This document shows, piece after piece, positions 1 to 11,515 of a stretch of DNA of 64,000 nt (position 1 is the first letter of the stretch; each line of letters begins with the position of its first letter). Source of the DNA: Chionoecetes opilio (taxonomy: Eukaryota > Arthropoda > Malacostraca > Decapoda > Majidae); contig JACEEZ010011039.1 of the NCBI GenBank assembly GCA_016584305.1, positions 1-64,000 on the forward strand, written 5' to 3'. Position numbers and translations under genes: made by a program. Under the pieces are notes generated by a model. The model did not search any database. It had not been told where the DNA came from and saw only the letters and a program-made list of their open reading frames with translations.

Positions 1-235
1 CCCGATTTCCCAGTGAACCCATGTTTCCCTTTCAAGGAAAATTTCCTTATTTTAAGAAATTTTACCCTGAGGGGGAAAATTTCTAAGAAACGAAAAAATC
101 TAAGGAAATCCAGTTTTTTGGGGACATTTTAAAATTTTAAAAAATTTTGTGTGTTTTAAAATGTTTTTAAAATAATTGGTATTTAGTATTTATTTTTAAA
201 ATACTTTCATAAAATGTATTTAGTTTTTGGGTATT
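1..235 (-). repeat. Partial hAT-like MITE, cut by window edge
   Basis: The reverse complement of about 10880-11000 (motifs AAATCTAAGGAAATC, CAGTGAACC, TTTCAAGGAAA) is recognisable here with many small indels. It is followed by the TGTATTTAAATAC-type sequence seen at 9890-10070. This is therefore a second, opposite-strand copy of the element at 9876-11238, without that copy's LINE insertion. Homopolymer runs look inflated, as in the rest of 1-3500. Confidence 0.55.
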
Positions 236-699
236 TACCGTTTTTGCGGCTTATAAGACGCTGCATCTTGGAAGACGCCCCCTGTTTTTTAAAGAAATTT
301 CTAAAAAAAAAAAGATAATTTCTAGTAAATCTCAATTTTTTCCCCTACAATAGTTTTGATAAATTCCCATGGGTGAAACTTTCGGGTTTTTAAAAAGAGT
401 TTTGTGTAATTTGCCCGCCTGGGGGAAAATCTGCTAAATAAATTCACTGAAAAACAAATTTTTTTTGGTTTTAGGTCTGACACTTTTTAAAGAAATTTTT
501 TGGGGGTGCTAAATCCAAACTGATCTCGTTTTTCTCTATCCGTAAAATTTTTTAATTGTAGATTTTCGTTTTCTTAAAAAATAGAAAAATCTGTACATAA
601 CGTAACGTGCTTTTTTTTTAAAAAAAGTTCAATGTTAACATCAAAAAAAATAAAGAAATAGCATGAATAGAATGTTATTTAACTTTTCAGTTTTTAGAA

Positions 700-2350
700 A
701 GGATGGGTTATAATTGTGTGCAGGAAGGGTAAAATTTACTTTTTAGCTTTGTTGGGGGGCCCTTTGGGGGACTATCGCTTTTGACTCCACAATAGTCCCA
801 TCATATCACTCCCATCTACCCTGGTAACGTTTCAAAACCTTAAAATCTTGGTTAATCTTCACCTTGCTCGTCGCTACCCAAAACCAAATTTTCCGGAAAT
901 TTGGAAAAGATGGCTATAAAAAAATGTATTTTAAATACTCATGTTGCAACCAAGCGCTTTGTAGCTCTCCATGTTTCTAACAATTTTTTGTGTAATTTTT
1001 GCCGTGTATTTCCAAAGAAAGTTCTTGACGGTCTTTAAATGATAGCCAAGCATTTTTTTAAAGGTCTGACAAGACCGTTGAAATGTTCATTTTTGATGAG
1101 CTGTCGAATTTGTGCCCATCAAACACACGGCCTTGATTTTTTCATTGACAGCCAGGAAATGCCAAAGATTCTTCAAACATCGCCTCATTGCCCATTTTTT
1201 TTACAAATTGTTTATGAACCTATTTTATGTCAGAGGTGGGAATTTATTTTCTTCCTGTCAAAAAGGGGCCATGTACAATGTTAGGTCTCCAGGTTTAGAT
1301 AAATTTTCGGGGGCCCAAATTCGTCTAAACCCCAATGCTTCTCTCGGCTCTGCTACCCCACATACAGAGAAACAGGGATACTTTGTGTATCCACTTTGGG
1401 ACCAAAAAGGAAGGACCCCATTTTAAGGCAACACAGATGACCCAATTGTGTTTTCATATTGCAATAATCAATGACTCTCTTTCATCTCTATTCTCCGAAA
1501 CAGACCGAATCCCCAATTTGGGACGCGCCAAAAAAATTTGCCATTGTGTAAAAGGGACCCCTTTCAAGCTCCGCTTTGGCTATCAAAAAACAATCGCCTT
1601 TCTTTGGATTGTAGATTGAAAGCCCAAATTCCCTTCAGTAACCAAAATGTTATGGCAAAAAAACAAAACCCTGGCACTTCAAAAAGTACTGCAAAATGTC
1701 TTTCTCTTTTTCAAAAGATGTCCCTTTCACTCCTTGTTAAAGTTTTTTTTTTCTCGTTCGTCTTATGCTAGTTTTTTCGAAGTTTTTTGGATGGCCCAAA
1801 TCCTGCTAAATATTCAACTCGTCTGATCAAACCCCTACAACTGAATCCTGTGAATGTCAAAATCTGCTCATTGCTGTCCCTGCTTCTTCAACATCATCGT
1901 CTTCTAGAGGAGGTATTTTGTTAAAAACTGGCACGGAATTTCAGCAAATGAGGCTTGGGTCTTATAGCTGAGGGTAGTTAGGATTTCTATTTTACTTTTT
2001 TTTCTTTTAAATCCTGATGTTTTACAAAACAAAAGTAACAGTCTGGGGAAATTTTTTTTGCTCTCGCCAAAAACCAGGGGGATACCAAATCCCACTTTTC
2101 CGTGTTTCCCTTTTGGGCCCCATTCGTAATCTCTCGACACCTTCTTGCACACTTTTTGAGGGGGCCCCTAGCTTGTTTGACACCGATTTCACTTTAAAAA
2201 TATGCGAAATATGCTTTTTTGACAAATAGTGATGCTTGCCCTCTGACTTGGAAATTGTGAAACTACCACATATATAGAGAAGGATCAGGGTGTTTTTGGC
2301 ATTTACGACGGACTAGCAGGAGCAACATGATTGAAAAAAAAGAAAATATC
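700..2350 (-). pseudogene. Corrupted copy of a multi-copy arthropod ORF family
   Basis: No single frame is open, but reading the minus strand across frameshifts gives consecutive pieces of a protein family I recognise as highly repeated in arthropod genomes. The order is: near 2100-2000 a TVTFVL piece in a CYFCL-like context; near 1400-1330 CMWGSRAE; near 1180 LMK-type text then FVKKMGNEAM; near 1000-900 GCNMS; near 850-780 YQGRW then MMGLLW-like text matching the family's ADYCW segment. The family is probably transposon-associated, but I know of no settled function. Dense one-base indels in homopolymers suggest consensus errors as well as decay. No start or stop can be assigned. Confidence 0.55.
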
Positions 2351-3540
2351 CCCCTGTAAAAAAAACCTAAACTGGAAAAGTTTCAAACTTTAAAAAAAAA
2401 AAAAAAAAGATAAAACGAAAAAAAAATTACAATGGTATTTGTTACAAGGGTTTAAAAGAAAAGCCATAACAAAACCTCCCAATTCCTACATCCTAGCTTT
2501 TTGTTTGCGATTTATAGTATGACCTATTGGGAGCTGACACCCCCCTCTCACCGACTGTCCAATGTAATGCACAAACAAGTTGCCAATAGCTCTCGATGAT
2601 CAAATCGTAATCCTGGCAAAATTTTACTACAGTCACAAGTGGAATTTTGCTTTTTCTGGAGGGGAAATGTGAGAAAAAAAATTACGGCTAGAAAAAACGA
2701 CTACAGATTTGGAAACAGCATGCCAAATTTTTTCTAAAAAAGTTTAAAAAACTAACTCAACAATTTTTTTCTTTCAAAATTTTTCCCAGTGAATAGAGAC
2801 ATTAATCAACACGCAGAAATTCAGAAAAAAATTTCAAAGAAAAAATAATAAAAAATGATTTTTTACCAGAGGTGGTGGAAAATCTACCGATTTCTCATTT
2901 AAAGGGTGGTGATGGTCCAAAAGTCTTTCTGATGCCCGTTCCCCTGTTATTTTGGCGTACCCTAAACTTTTAGCTTTTATGGATAGTATGTAAATCATTT
3001 TGAATTTTGCCATGGTATCATTTTTAGGGCTGAAAAAAAACTTGTGATACGTGTGACAGCCCGGCCGGTAAAAGATCGTCAAAATAGCAGACGATAGGGG
3101 ACGTTTTGACGTCAATCTGCCCAGGGGGGAATTGTTGGAAAGGCTTTTTCGCCGTCTTGGGACAGTCTCATTCCAACATGGTCTTGAAAACACATGATAT
3201 TTTTTAAGAGATTTTTTAGGGAAAAAGTCGATATTACATAAAACCAGAACCGTTAAAATTTCTGTGAAATATGTCATTTTAAGCTCATGGCGGAGCCAAA
3301 AAGTAAATTTTTTCAAAAATTTTTACACTCGTTTTTAAAGTAAATGGACATTATGACTGCCGTCCGGTTGAAATTCAAAAATCGCCAAAAAGGCACCCTG
3401 TGCTATTTACTGCCCACCCCAAAAATGAGGGTGTTTTGGGTTAAGGGAAAAAAATACTACAAACCCCAGAATTTTTAATTTCCTATTTGTTTTTTGGGCC
3501 TCGGAGATTTCTCATAGAGTGGTTGTTTTTAACATTTTTA
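2351..3540. other. AT-rich noisy stretch, no gene recognised
   Basis: A 160-residue minus-strand frame is open at 2834-3316, but its composition is low-complexity and I match it to no family. It could be the upstream part of the ORF family at 700-2350. Homopolymers are abundant. Nothing else is supported. Confidence 0.4.
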
Positions 3541-3544
3541 TGTA

Positions 3545-4363
3545 CAGTCAAACCGTATAACGGCTAAAGGGGGGGGGTGGTCCGTTTAAAGCCGATTGTC
3601 CTTATAGCGGGGGTTTTTTCCAAGGGTGGAAAAATATATAAAAAAAAAAGGAAAAATTGTGAATAAAAAAAAATAATCACAAAAACAACCAAAAGTGTAC
3701 TATGTTGGGGGGTAAACAGTGACTGACACTACATGCTGAATTTGGTCCGCTCCTACACGTGAAATAAATGAGAAATAATCACAAGCACAACCAGACCGTG
3801 TAGCTAGTCAAGCTCAAGCTCTAGTGCAGGGTAAACAAATTACTACGAGCCAAAAGGTATTCTAAAGGTTCTAAAGGTATTGCTTATTATCATGACTAAT
3901 GCTCATTATTATATATATTATATGGTTGTGAAGTGCAGTTCTATACACGTGTCACTATTTAGGTCAGTGTAGCACTGCGTGTCACCTTAGATAATGGTGA
4001 TTTAGGGTGTTGAGGTGACAGGGAGACGTAGCAGCGGCCAGGCCATAACACTAATAATCACTATTTTAAACAATACACACCTTCTACGTGTACCACTAAA
4101 TCACTAGCAACACAGGCTCCTTCCTTATAATATTATATCTTAATATGTGATACATCAAAACTCCTTAAAACCCAAGCATTCCAAAGTAAAATGAGAAAAT
4201 AATACAATTATGTTGAGTTGACAATTCAAGCGGCGATAAGCGGTCTAATATGTATAAAAAAAAATTAAAAATTAAATCATAAAAATAAAAGTATCGCAAA
4301 TGGAGTCCGTTACAGTATTCCGAAGTCCGTTACATCGAGGTCCGTTATATCGAGGTTTGACTG
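3545..4363. mobile_element. TA-flanked MITE, Tigger/pogo-like ends
   Basis: The left end reads CAGTCAAACCGTATAACGG and the right end, reversed, reads CAGTCAAACCTCGATATAAC. TA lies immediately outside both ends (3543-3544 and 4364-4365), as expected of Tc1/mariner/pogo elements. The ~819-bp interior carries no transposase frame and contains further CCGTTA/GGTCCGTT subterminal motifs. A non-autonomous element is the simplest reading; the superfamily is inferred from the ends and TA duplication only. Confidence 0.8.
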
Positions 4364-4499
4364 TACATATTTTTATAATTCATTTAAAGTTGGTTTCGTG
4401 CCTTATAATGAGGTAACAACATATTTTGTGAAGTTTTGTTGATGTGGCCATATACGTCAAGGGATGAATATTGTTACACCTGGCGTTATGCATGTAGTG

Positions 4500-4885
4500 G
4501 TGATGGTGGAGGCATGTTGGGGGCTGTGTGAGAGGCTGGAGGCGTATCTGTGTGTATGAGCGGGTGGCGCGCGTGAAGTGGGCCGGTGGCACCGTGGCGG
4601 TGGTGAGGCGACCTTGTATGCGAGGGGGTGGGTGTGGGGTATGGAGCGGGGAGTGGGCCCGGGAGACTTGTGTTCTAGGTACCTGGGTCTGGGGCGGGGA
4701 GGGGTGCCAGAAGGACGTAAGGGTGGGTGCCTGTTCTTAACACAAAGAGGGGTGAGGTCTCGGACGTTGTGAGAGACAGGCAGGCGCCTCTCCGTAAAAA
4801 GGAGTCGCGTGGTGGTGGGGGAACTGTGGATGTGGTGGTGGTGGGGGAACTATGGATGTGGTGGTGGTGGGAGAACTGTGGTGTG
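4500..4885. repeat. GTG/GGT-rich low-complexity DNA with a ~27-bp tandem repeat
   Basis: The strand is strongly G+T rich. At about 4810-4885 three copies of a unit containing GTGGTGGTGGGGGAACTGTG stand in tandem. Short open frames here follow from composition and are not supported as genes. A single undetermined base lies at 4886. Confidence 0.7.
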
Positions 4886-4886
4886 N

Positions 4887-5460
4887 ACTGATTAGTGCCA
4901 GCGCTAAATGTTATTCAAAAAGAGGAAATCGAGCAATATTGCGTACCAGTGCGTGCGAACTTCTGACCCGCCAAGGAAACAGTCAGTGTGCTTTGTGGAA
5001 TTTGGCCCCATCCTCCTCTGTGCACCCCTGTATTTGGTGGTTTGTTTGGGAGAATGGATTAGTGCCAGCCCAATCATGCCAAAAAACTCGGAGCAATCAA
5101 GATCTCAGAAAATTTGCCTTTGATGCTACCGAATTTTTTAGGGCCCAATGATCTGGGAAATTTTTCTGCACTCAAACTTATTCTTGCCCATATCAACAAC
5201 ACGGGGGTGCTCAAAGGGAGAGGCGGTGCAAGGCGAGAGGGAGGAGCACAAGAGGGACGGATCGCGGAACCCCAAACTCTCCTACACCGGCAAGACAACA
5301 ACTGACGTGGTTTCCTTGGCGGGCTCAGAAGTCCGCCTACTATGCCACTCTGTGTAGGCGCACAATACATTGGCTCGATTTAGGTCCCTCTTAATGTTGA
5401 AGCAAAATTACACACATAATTTAGTCCGCCTCACCCTGGGCGGACTAATTCAATGTCGAG
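4887..5460. other. Non-repetitive stretch without a recognised gene
   Basis: Frames of up to 99 residues exist on both strands, but none shows a domain, a biased codon pattern or a splice structure I can support. Confidence 0.4.
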
Positions 5461-5461
5461 C

Positions 5462-5782
5462 AATATATATAAAATATATATATACAATATATATATATAT
5501 AATCATATATATATATATGATATATCATATATATATATAATATATATATATATAATTACACATATATATATACATAAATATAAATACAATATCTATTTTA
5601 ATATATACACATATATAGATATATCACATATCATACTATATATAATAATATATATTATATAAAAATATATATACACGCATATATATATATAATAGAAAAT
5701 ATATATATAAAAATATATATATAGTATATACATCATAAAATACATCATATATAATATATAAAAATTATATATACAATTATAT

Positions 5783-5827
<45 letters not shown>

Positions 5828-6844
5828 TATATATATATACGCATAATATATATATAATTATATAACAGCATATATATATATATATATATATAAAATATAT
5901 AATATAACATGATAGAATATAGTAATATATATATATATATATTAGATATATATAGTATAGATACATATAATATATATTATATATACACATGAATATTACA
6001 TATATTATATATATATATATATATACACTATATAATATATATATATATTATACACAGATATAATATATATATTATATATATAACAGATATATATATAATA
6101 TATATATAGATACACATATAAAATAGTTATATAATATATATATATATAACATACACATATATATATAATATATATACTAACAGATATATACTATATAATA
6201 ATATATACACATATATATAGTATATATATAACATATATATATATATACACATATATACAAATATATAATACACATATATATATATACATCTATATTAAAT
6301 ATATAGATATATATATATTACACATATATATAACATATATATAATTATATCTATATGATATACCATATAAAATATACACATATATATATATATATATCTA
6401 CAATATATAATATTATAGATATATATAATATATACACATATATATAGACACATATATACACATAAATATAAATATACACATATATATATATATATATACC
6501 ACATATAGATATAAATAATATATATATACACATATATGATATATAATATCACATATATATATGAGATATATATAAATATCACATATATATATATATATAA
6601 TATATATACATATATATAATATATATATATATGATACACATATATATATATATATATATAACATATATACTATTTTATATATATAATATATATTACACAT
6701 ATATATATATAAATATATATAGTAGATATTTTATATCATATAATATATATATATATATATTTATATATACACATATATATAATATATATATATATACACA
6801 TATATATATATATTATATATTATATATATATGATATATATAAAA

Positions 6845-6875
<31 letters not shown>

Positions 6876-6981
6876 TATATATTTTATATATATATATACA
6901 CATATATATTATACACACATATATATATACACATATATAATATATACACATATATATATATATACACATATATATATACAC

Positions 6982-7020
<39 letters not shown>

Positions 7021-7150
7021 ATATATAATATATAACACATATATATATATACACATATATATATATATACACATATATATATATATACACATATATATAT
7101 ATTATATAATATATATAATATATATATATATATATAACATATATATATTT
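5462..7150. repeat. TA-dinucleotide satellite with ACACATATATA variants
   Basis: About 1.7 kb is almost wholly (TA)n broken by ATACACATATATAT and GATATAT variants. The stretches of I/Y/C-only translation in all frames are artefacts of this composition. The (TA)n is self-complementary, so the assembled length is doubtful. Confidence 0.95.
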
Positions 7151-7175
7151 TTTTTTTTTTTTATTATATTTTTTT

Positions 7176-7345
7176 AGTGTTTCCAATTTCTAGCACAAGT
7201 CATAATAATTTCATTGTAATTTTGTTATGAGGACACACGACAAAATATCTTATCATTGTATATGTGTGAGGATTTTACAGGACTTTATTTCTTGTATATG
7301 TGTGAAGATCTCTCTCCCCTCTCCCCTCTCTCATATATATATATA

Positions 7346-7391
<46 letters not shown>

Positions 7392-7485
7392 TGAGTGTTT
7401 TCCAATTTCTAGTCCCATAGTCATAAGAATTTCATTGTAATTTTGTGAGGACACAGGACAAAATATCTATTGTATATGTGTGAGG

Positions 7486-7562
<77 letters not shown>

Positions 7563-7573
7563 AATATTTTTTA

Positions 7574-7634
<61 letters not shown>

Positions 7635-7785
7635 AGGGTGTTTTCCAATTTCCAGTCCCAGTCATAAGAATTTCATTGTAATTTTGTTATGAGGACACAC
7701 GACAAAATATCTATTATTGTATATGTGTGAGGATTTTACAGGACTTTATTTCTTGTATATGTGTGAAGATTCTCTCTCTCTCTCT
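7176..7785. repeat. Three copies of a ~140-bp unit spaced by TA and CT microsatellites
   Basis: Units at about 7176-7315, 7393-7490 and 7634-7785 share CCAATTTCTAGTCC, AATTTCATTGTAATTTTGT, GACAAAATATCT and TGTATATGTGTGAGGATT. Between them lie (TA)n and (CT)n tracts. Weaker copies follow at 8530-8655 and about 9030-9110. The pattern is a higher-order repeat in which unit and microsatellite alternate. Confidence 0.8.
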
Positions 7786-7794
7786 CCCCACCAC

Positions 7795-8275
7795 TTTGAT
7801 TTCTCCGTGTTCGTCCTTAACATACTTTGCTCCTTGTACATTCTTCTTGTCTTTTTTCATCTGCTTAGCTACTCTGAACATCTTCTGCCTTCCTTCTGCT
7901 GTGTTCAAGCTCTGACTCCATTCCTCTGATGCTTGTTTCTTTCCTATTGCCACTTGCCTCTTAGCATCAGTTGTCTTTTTTCAATACATACTTTTATCCA
8001 CCTCATATATTGATAGTTGCCACTGTTTGAATGCGATTGTTTTTTCCTTAATTTTCTGTTGCACCTCTTCATTCAACCACTAAGTCTCCCTTTCTCTACT
8101 TCTTCCAGATGTTAGTCCACACACCTCTTCTCCAGCTCTCAGTAGGCTGCCCTGTAAGTGGTGCCAGTCTTCCTCTCCTCCTTCCATCTCTGTTGCACAG
8201 TTGTCTTCAAACTCCTGTCCCTTGTTGGCCTCTTTCAGCTTCCATAGTTTTATTCTTTTTACACCTTTTCACTTT
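7795..8275 (-). pseudogene. LINE fragment, region between endonuclease and reverse transcriptase
   Basis: Across several frames the minus strand gives, in order, KLWKLKEAN (about 8230), MEGGEEDW, GRSRERE before a TWW-like site, then the 7793-7953 frame with ASEEWSQSLNTAEG, KMFRVAKQMKKDKK and VKDEHGEIKV. This is the charged linker that precedes the RT domain in one lineage of crustacean LINEs. Frameshifts near 7955, 8100 and 8180 and the loss of both flanking domains make it a dead fragment. Clade not assigned. Confidence 0.65.
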
Positions 8276-8333
8276 ATTCCCTTCTATATTCTATATATAT
8301 ATATTTACTATCTTCTTTATTATCTTCTTTATG

Positions 8334-8336
<3 letters not shown>

Positions 8337-8394
<58 letters not shown>

Positions 8395-8500
8395 GATAGA
8401 TAGATAGATAGATATGGCTGAAAATATTTATTTTTATGACAACAAAATATATCGATAGATAGATGGATGGATGGATAGATAGATATATGGATAGATAGAT
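8337..8500. repeat. (TA)n followed by (TAGA/TGGA)n microsatellite
   Basis: About 55 bp of TA dinucleotides run into GATA-type tetranucleotides at 8391-8415 and again at 8452-8500, split by 35 bp of non-repeat sequence. Confidence 0.9.
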
Positions 8501-8650
8501 TAGACCAAATTGTTACATGATGTATATATGTGTGGGTGCATTCCAATTTCTAGTGCAATTGTTATAAGAAATTTATGTAAATATTGTTTCATGAGAAGCC
8601 AAAACAAAATAGGTATTATTGTATATATGTGAAGATTTTACAGGATTATA

Positions 8651-8920
8651 TGTTTGTTTGTTTTTGTTTTGTTTTGTTTAGAGGATATACAATTCCTCAG
8701 AGCCATAGTGATCTACTGCTGCAGGTTAGTGTTGGCTGAAGCCACCACCCCGGGAGGGGGGTCACAAACCCCGACTAACACCCGGTACCCATTCACTGCT
8801 GGGTGGACAGGGGCTCGGGTTTTAAGAAAGACCACCCATCTGTCTTCGCTCCGCCCGGGGATCGAACCCGTGACTTCTCGGTTGTGAGCCAAGCGTGCTA
8901 ACCACTACGCCACGGAGTAC
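8651..8920 (-). mobile_element. tRNA-Val-derived SINE, copy 1
   Basis: Read on the minus strand from 8920, a tRNA-like head carries an A-box region (GGCGTAGTGGTTAGCACG), an anticodon loop CTCACAA with Val anticodon CAC, and a B box GGTTCGATCCC. It is followed by a ~180-bp body and a (CAAA)n-type tail at 8651-8680. A second copy with the same body lies at 53900-54170 on the plus strand. The head resembles genuine tRNA-Val, but the fused body and tail show a SINE rather than a functional tRNA gene. Confidence 0.88.
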
Positions 8921-8934
8921 CCATTTGTAATATA

Positions 8935-9867
8935 TATATATATAGTACATAAATAGGAGGAAGAATATATATATATAGATATAGATATATATAGATATAT
9001 AGATATATAGATTTTTTTTTTTTTTTTTCAACTTATTAGTCCAATCATATGATTTTAATTTTCAGGAGGAGACAGCACAAAACATGTACTGTATATGTGA
9101 GGAATTGACAATACAGTTAATACATTTTGTGTTGAGCTTTTAAGAAATGTATGTAATCTCCTCATTTAGAATATTAATTACCATAAATTGTGTGATGGTG
9201 CAAGAGCTCTATTGAACAAACTAATGGGAATCATGGAATACTGTGGAGTGACTGGCTGGCTATGAATGGGAATGGTAATTAGATGTGGCAGGGACTACAA
9301 GGAGTGGTGCGGTGCACTATGGATGAGACAAGGGAAGGGGAAAGGAAAGATATACACTCATTGTCACCCACTTATCGAGGCCTGTGGGTGGAGTGGATCA
9401 AGGAGAGTGTGCGATGGGGAAAGTGGGAATAGTAACATATGCGTGGATCTTTGTGTCCAATTGTCAGTGAGAGGAATGGAAAAGGAGGGAAGGTGATGAA
9501 AAAAGTTCTAGAACTACATGAATGAGTGTTTGAGGAAATTTGGGAAAGAGCGAAGGGTAGTGCTATTTGATGGTAATGAGGTAGCAAGTATAGTAATACA
9601 ATGGGGTGCAGATGGAGTGAATGAGTAGCTACAGAGAACATCGGATTGGCACGTGCAGAAAAGGGGATGTTCTTGGCTAACACCTTCCAGCATAATAGAT
9701 GATCTACAGGTACATGTGGTGAAGAAAGTATGAGAGAGGTAACCATAAGAGTTTGATGGATCCTGTAGCAGGGAATGAAAGGTTAAAGGAAAATATGTTT
9801 GATGCCAACCAAGGTTGTAAGAGAAATGTTCGAAGGGACCTATACTTACAGTGCACAGCCACCCTGC
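8935..9867. other. Microsatellites then sequence without a recognised gene
   Basis: TA/TAGA tracts at 8935-9012 and a poly(T) at 9013-9028 precede a decayed copy of the 7176-type unit (about 9030-9110). From 9110 to 9867 I see only unsupported short frames. Confidence 0.5.
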
Positions 9868-10079
9868 CAAATAGGCACAGCCGGGCACTAAATACATTGA
9901 ATGTATTTAAATACTAAATACATGGGAGAAATGTATTTAAATACTAAATACATTTTACGAATGTATTTTAAATACATTTGTTTTAAAAACATCTCAATGT
10001 ATTTAAATACATTTGTAAATACATTTTAAATACGCACAAATTTTAACATGTCCGAAAAATAATAATTTGCTTAGGATTT

Positions 10080-10834
10080 AACATAACATAAGAAAATAAG
10101 GAAGCTACAAGAGGCCGTGAGACCTACACGTGGTAGTTCCTGTTACCTAACACTACCTACATCCACCTTTCATCCCCATCCATGAACCTATCCAGCCCCT
10201 CTTTAAAGCTCTCTAATGACTCCGCACTAACTACCTGTCTACTGAGACCATTCCATTCATTCCCCACCCTATTTGTGAACCAGTTTTTCCCTATTTCTTT
10301 TTTAAACCTACGCTTTTCCAGCTTGAATCCGTTACTTCTGTTTCTACCCTGGTTAATAGCCGTAAGAACTTTTCCTACCTCTCCTTTATTAAATCCCTTT
10401 ATCCACTTAAAAACTTCTATCAGATCGCCCCTTACTCTGCGTCTCTCGAGTGAGTGTAATTTTAATAACTTCAATCTCCTCTCATAACTAAAGTTACGCA
10501 TCCCTTGAATCGTTTAGGTCATCCTTCTCTGCACTGTTTCTAACAAGGCTATATCCATCCTGTAATATGGAGACCAAAACTGAACCGCATAGTCTAGGTG
10601 AGGCCTGACTAGAGCCAGATAAAGCTTTAGAATAACTTCCGCACTTCTACTTTTAACACTTCTGGTAATGAATCCTGACACTCTATTAGCTCTATTTCTA
10701 GTCTCGATACATTGTTTCCTAGGTCGGAGGTCTGGGCTCACCCTCACTCCAAGATCTTTATCACCTTCTGATCTTTTCTGCGATACATTGCGTATGGTGT
10801 ATCTATTACCAGGGTTTTTTCTACCAACATTCAT
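10080..10834 (-). pseudogene. 3' end of CR1/L2-type LINE inside the hAT-like element
   Basis: The minus strand encodes the C-terminal part of the LINE at 15893-18143, in two frames joined near 10508. Recognisable pieces are KDLGVRVSPDLRPRKQC, LVRPHLDYAVQFWSPYY, then RRLKLLKLHSLERR and GLDRFMDGDERWM up to the stop. The 3' UTR follows to about 10080 (CACGTGTAGGTCTCACGGCC, then a CTTATTTTC-type end). It is 5'-truncated. Confidence 0.9.
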
Positions 10835-10871
10835 AAAAAAAACCCAGGTAATAGATACACCATACGCAATG
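10790..10871. repeat. Hairpin at the 5' end of the truncated LINE
   Basis: The LINE stretch ATTGCGTATGGTGTATCTA (10792-10810) recurs reversed as TAGATACACCATACGCAAT at 10852-10870. The arms are about 28 bp and the loop about 25-30 bp. Snap-back or twin-priming products of LINE insertion produce such short 5' inversions. Confidence 0.8.
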
Positions 10872-11284
10872 TCTCCTTAGATTTTGCAATGATTCGCAAT
10901 GATTTCCTTAGATTTTGGGTTTCCTTAGAAATTTCCTTCTCAGGCCTAAATTTCCTTGAAATCAGGACTTTTCCTTGCCATTGTAAACACTGGTTCACTG
11001 TAACATCAGGGTTGCCAGATAGTTGGTTGGGTTTATGTCCAAATTAACTGATAAAAAAAGTATTAACATTTTTATATGAAGTGTATTTAAATACAATGTA
11101 TTTAAATATTCATAAAAGTATTTAGATACTGTATTTAAATACATGGCAACCAATGTCTTTATAAATACATTTCTAAATACACATATGTATTTAAATACGT
11201 ATTTAAATACAATTGTATTTAAATACTGCCCAGCTCTGCAAATAGGGCACCCATGACATGCATTGTAAATTATATAATATAGTA

Positions 11285-11405
11285 TCAACGTATCGCTGAA
11301 AAGATCAGAAGGTGAGAAAGGTTAATGTAGGTAGTGTAAAGAACAAGAAATACCTCGTGCAGGTCTCACGGCCTCCTTGTAGCTTCTTTATTTTCTAATG
11401 TCTTA
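11285..11405 (+). pseudogene. LINE fragment with internal deletion
   Basis: The sequence starts in the LINE ORF (TATCGCTGAAAAGATCAGAAGG), reaches GAGAAAGG, then jumps to the 3' UTR GTTAATGTAGGTAGTG. Compared with 17620-18143 and 12000, about 0.7 kb is missing. The join sits on a shared GAAAG. Confidence 0.75.
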
Positions 11406-11406
11406 T

Positions 11407-11515
11407 GTTTTCCACGCCCGGGCAAATAAGGGAGAGACTATTGCCGCGCTCCCATTTTTGGAGCCACGCCCTGGCAAATAAGGGACAGGGAAATTATTTT
11501 CGCGCTCCCATATTT
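11407..11515. repeat. ~55-bp tandem pair, first site
   Basis: Two copies of a unit containing CACGCCCGGGCAAATA, GGGA and GCGCTCCCA stand in tandem. The same pair recurs at 12197-12310, each time next to the 3' end of the same LINE. Confidence 0.75.

Larger units (their letters stand above)
9876..11238. mobile_element. hAT-like element with perfect 8-bp target duplication
   Basis: The left end CACAGCCGGGCA pairs with the right end TGCCCAGCTCTG (10 of 12 inverted positions match). The octamer CAAATAGG stands directly outside both ends (9868-9875 and 11239-11246). An 8-bp duplication plus short TIRs is the hAT pattern. Subterminal arrays of TGTATTTAAATAC occur at both ends (9893-10040, 11080-11230). 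No transposase is present; the middle is occupied by a LINE fragment, so the element is non-autonomous. Confidence 0.85.

Noticed and set aside
5453..7190. Several 60-134 residue frames rich in I, Y, C and H
   Set aside because: They are translations of TA satellite; both strands and several frames are open at once.
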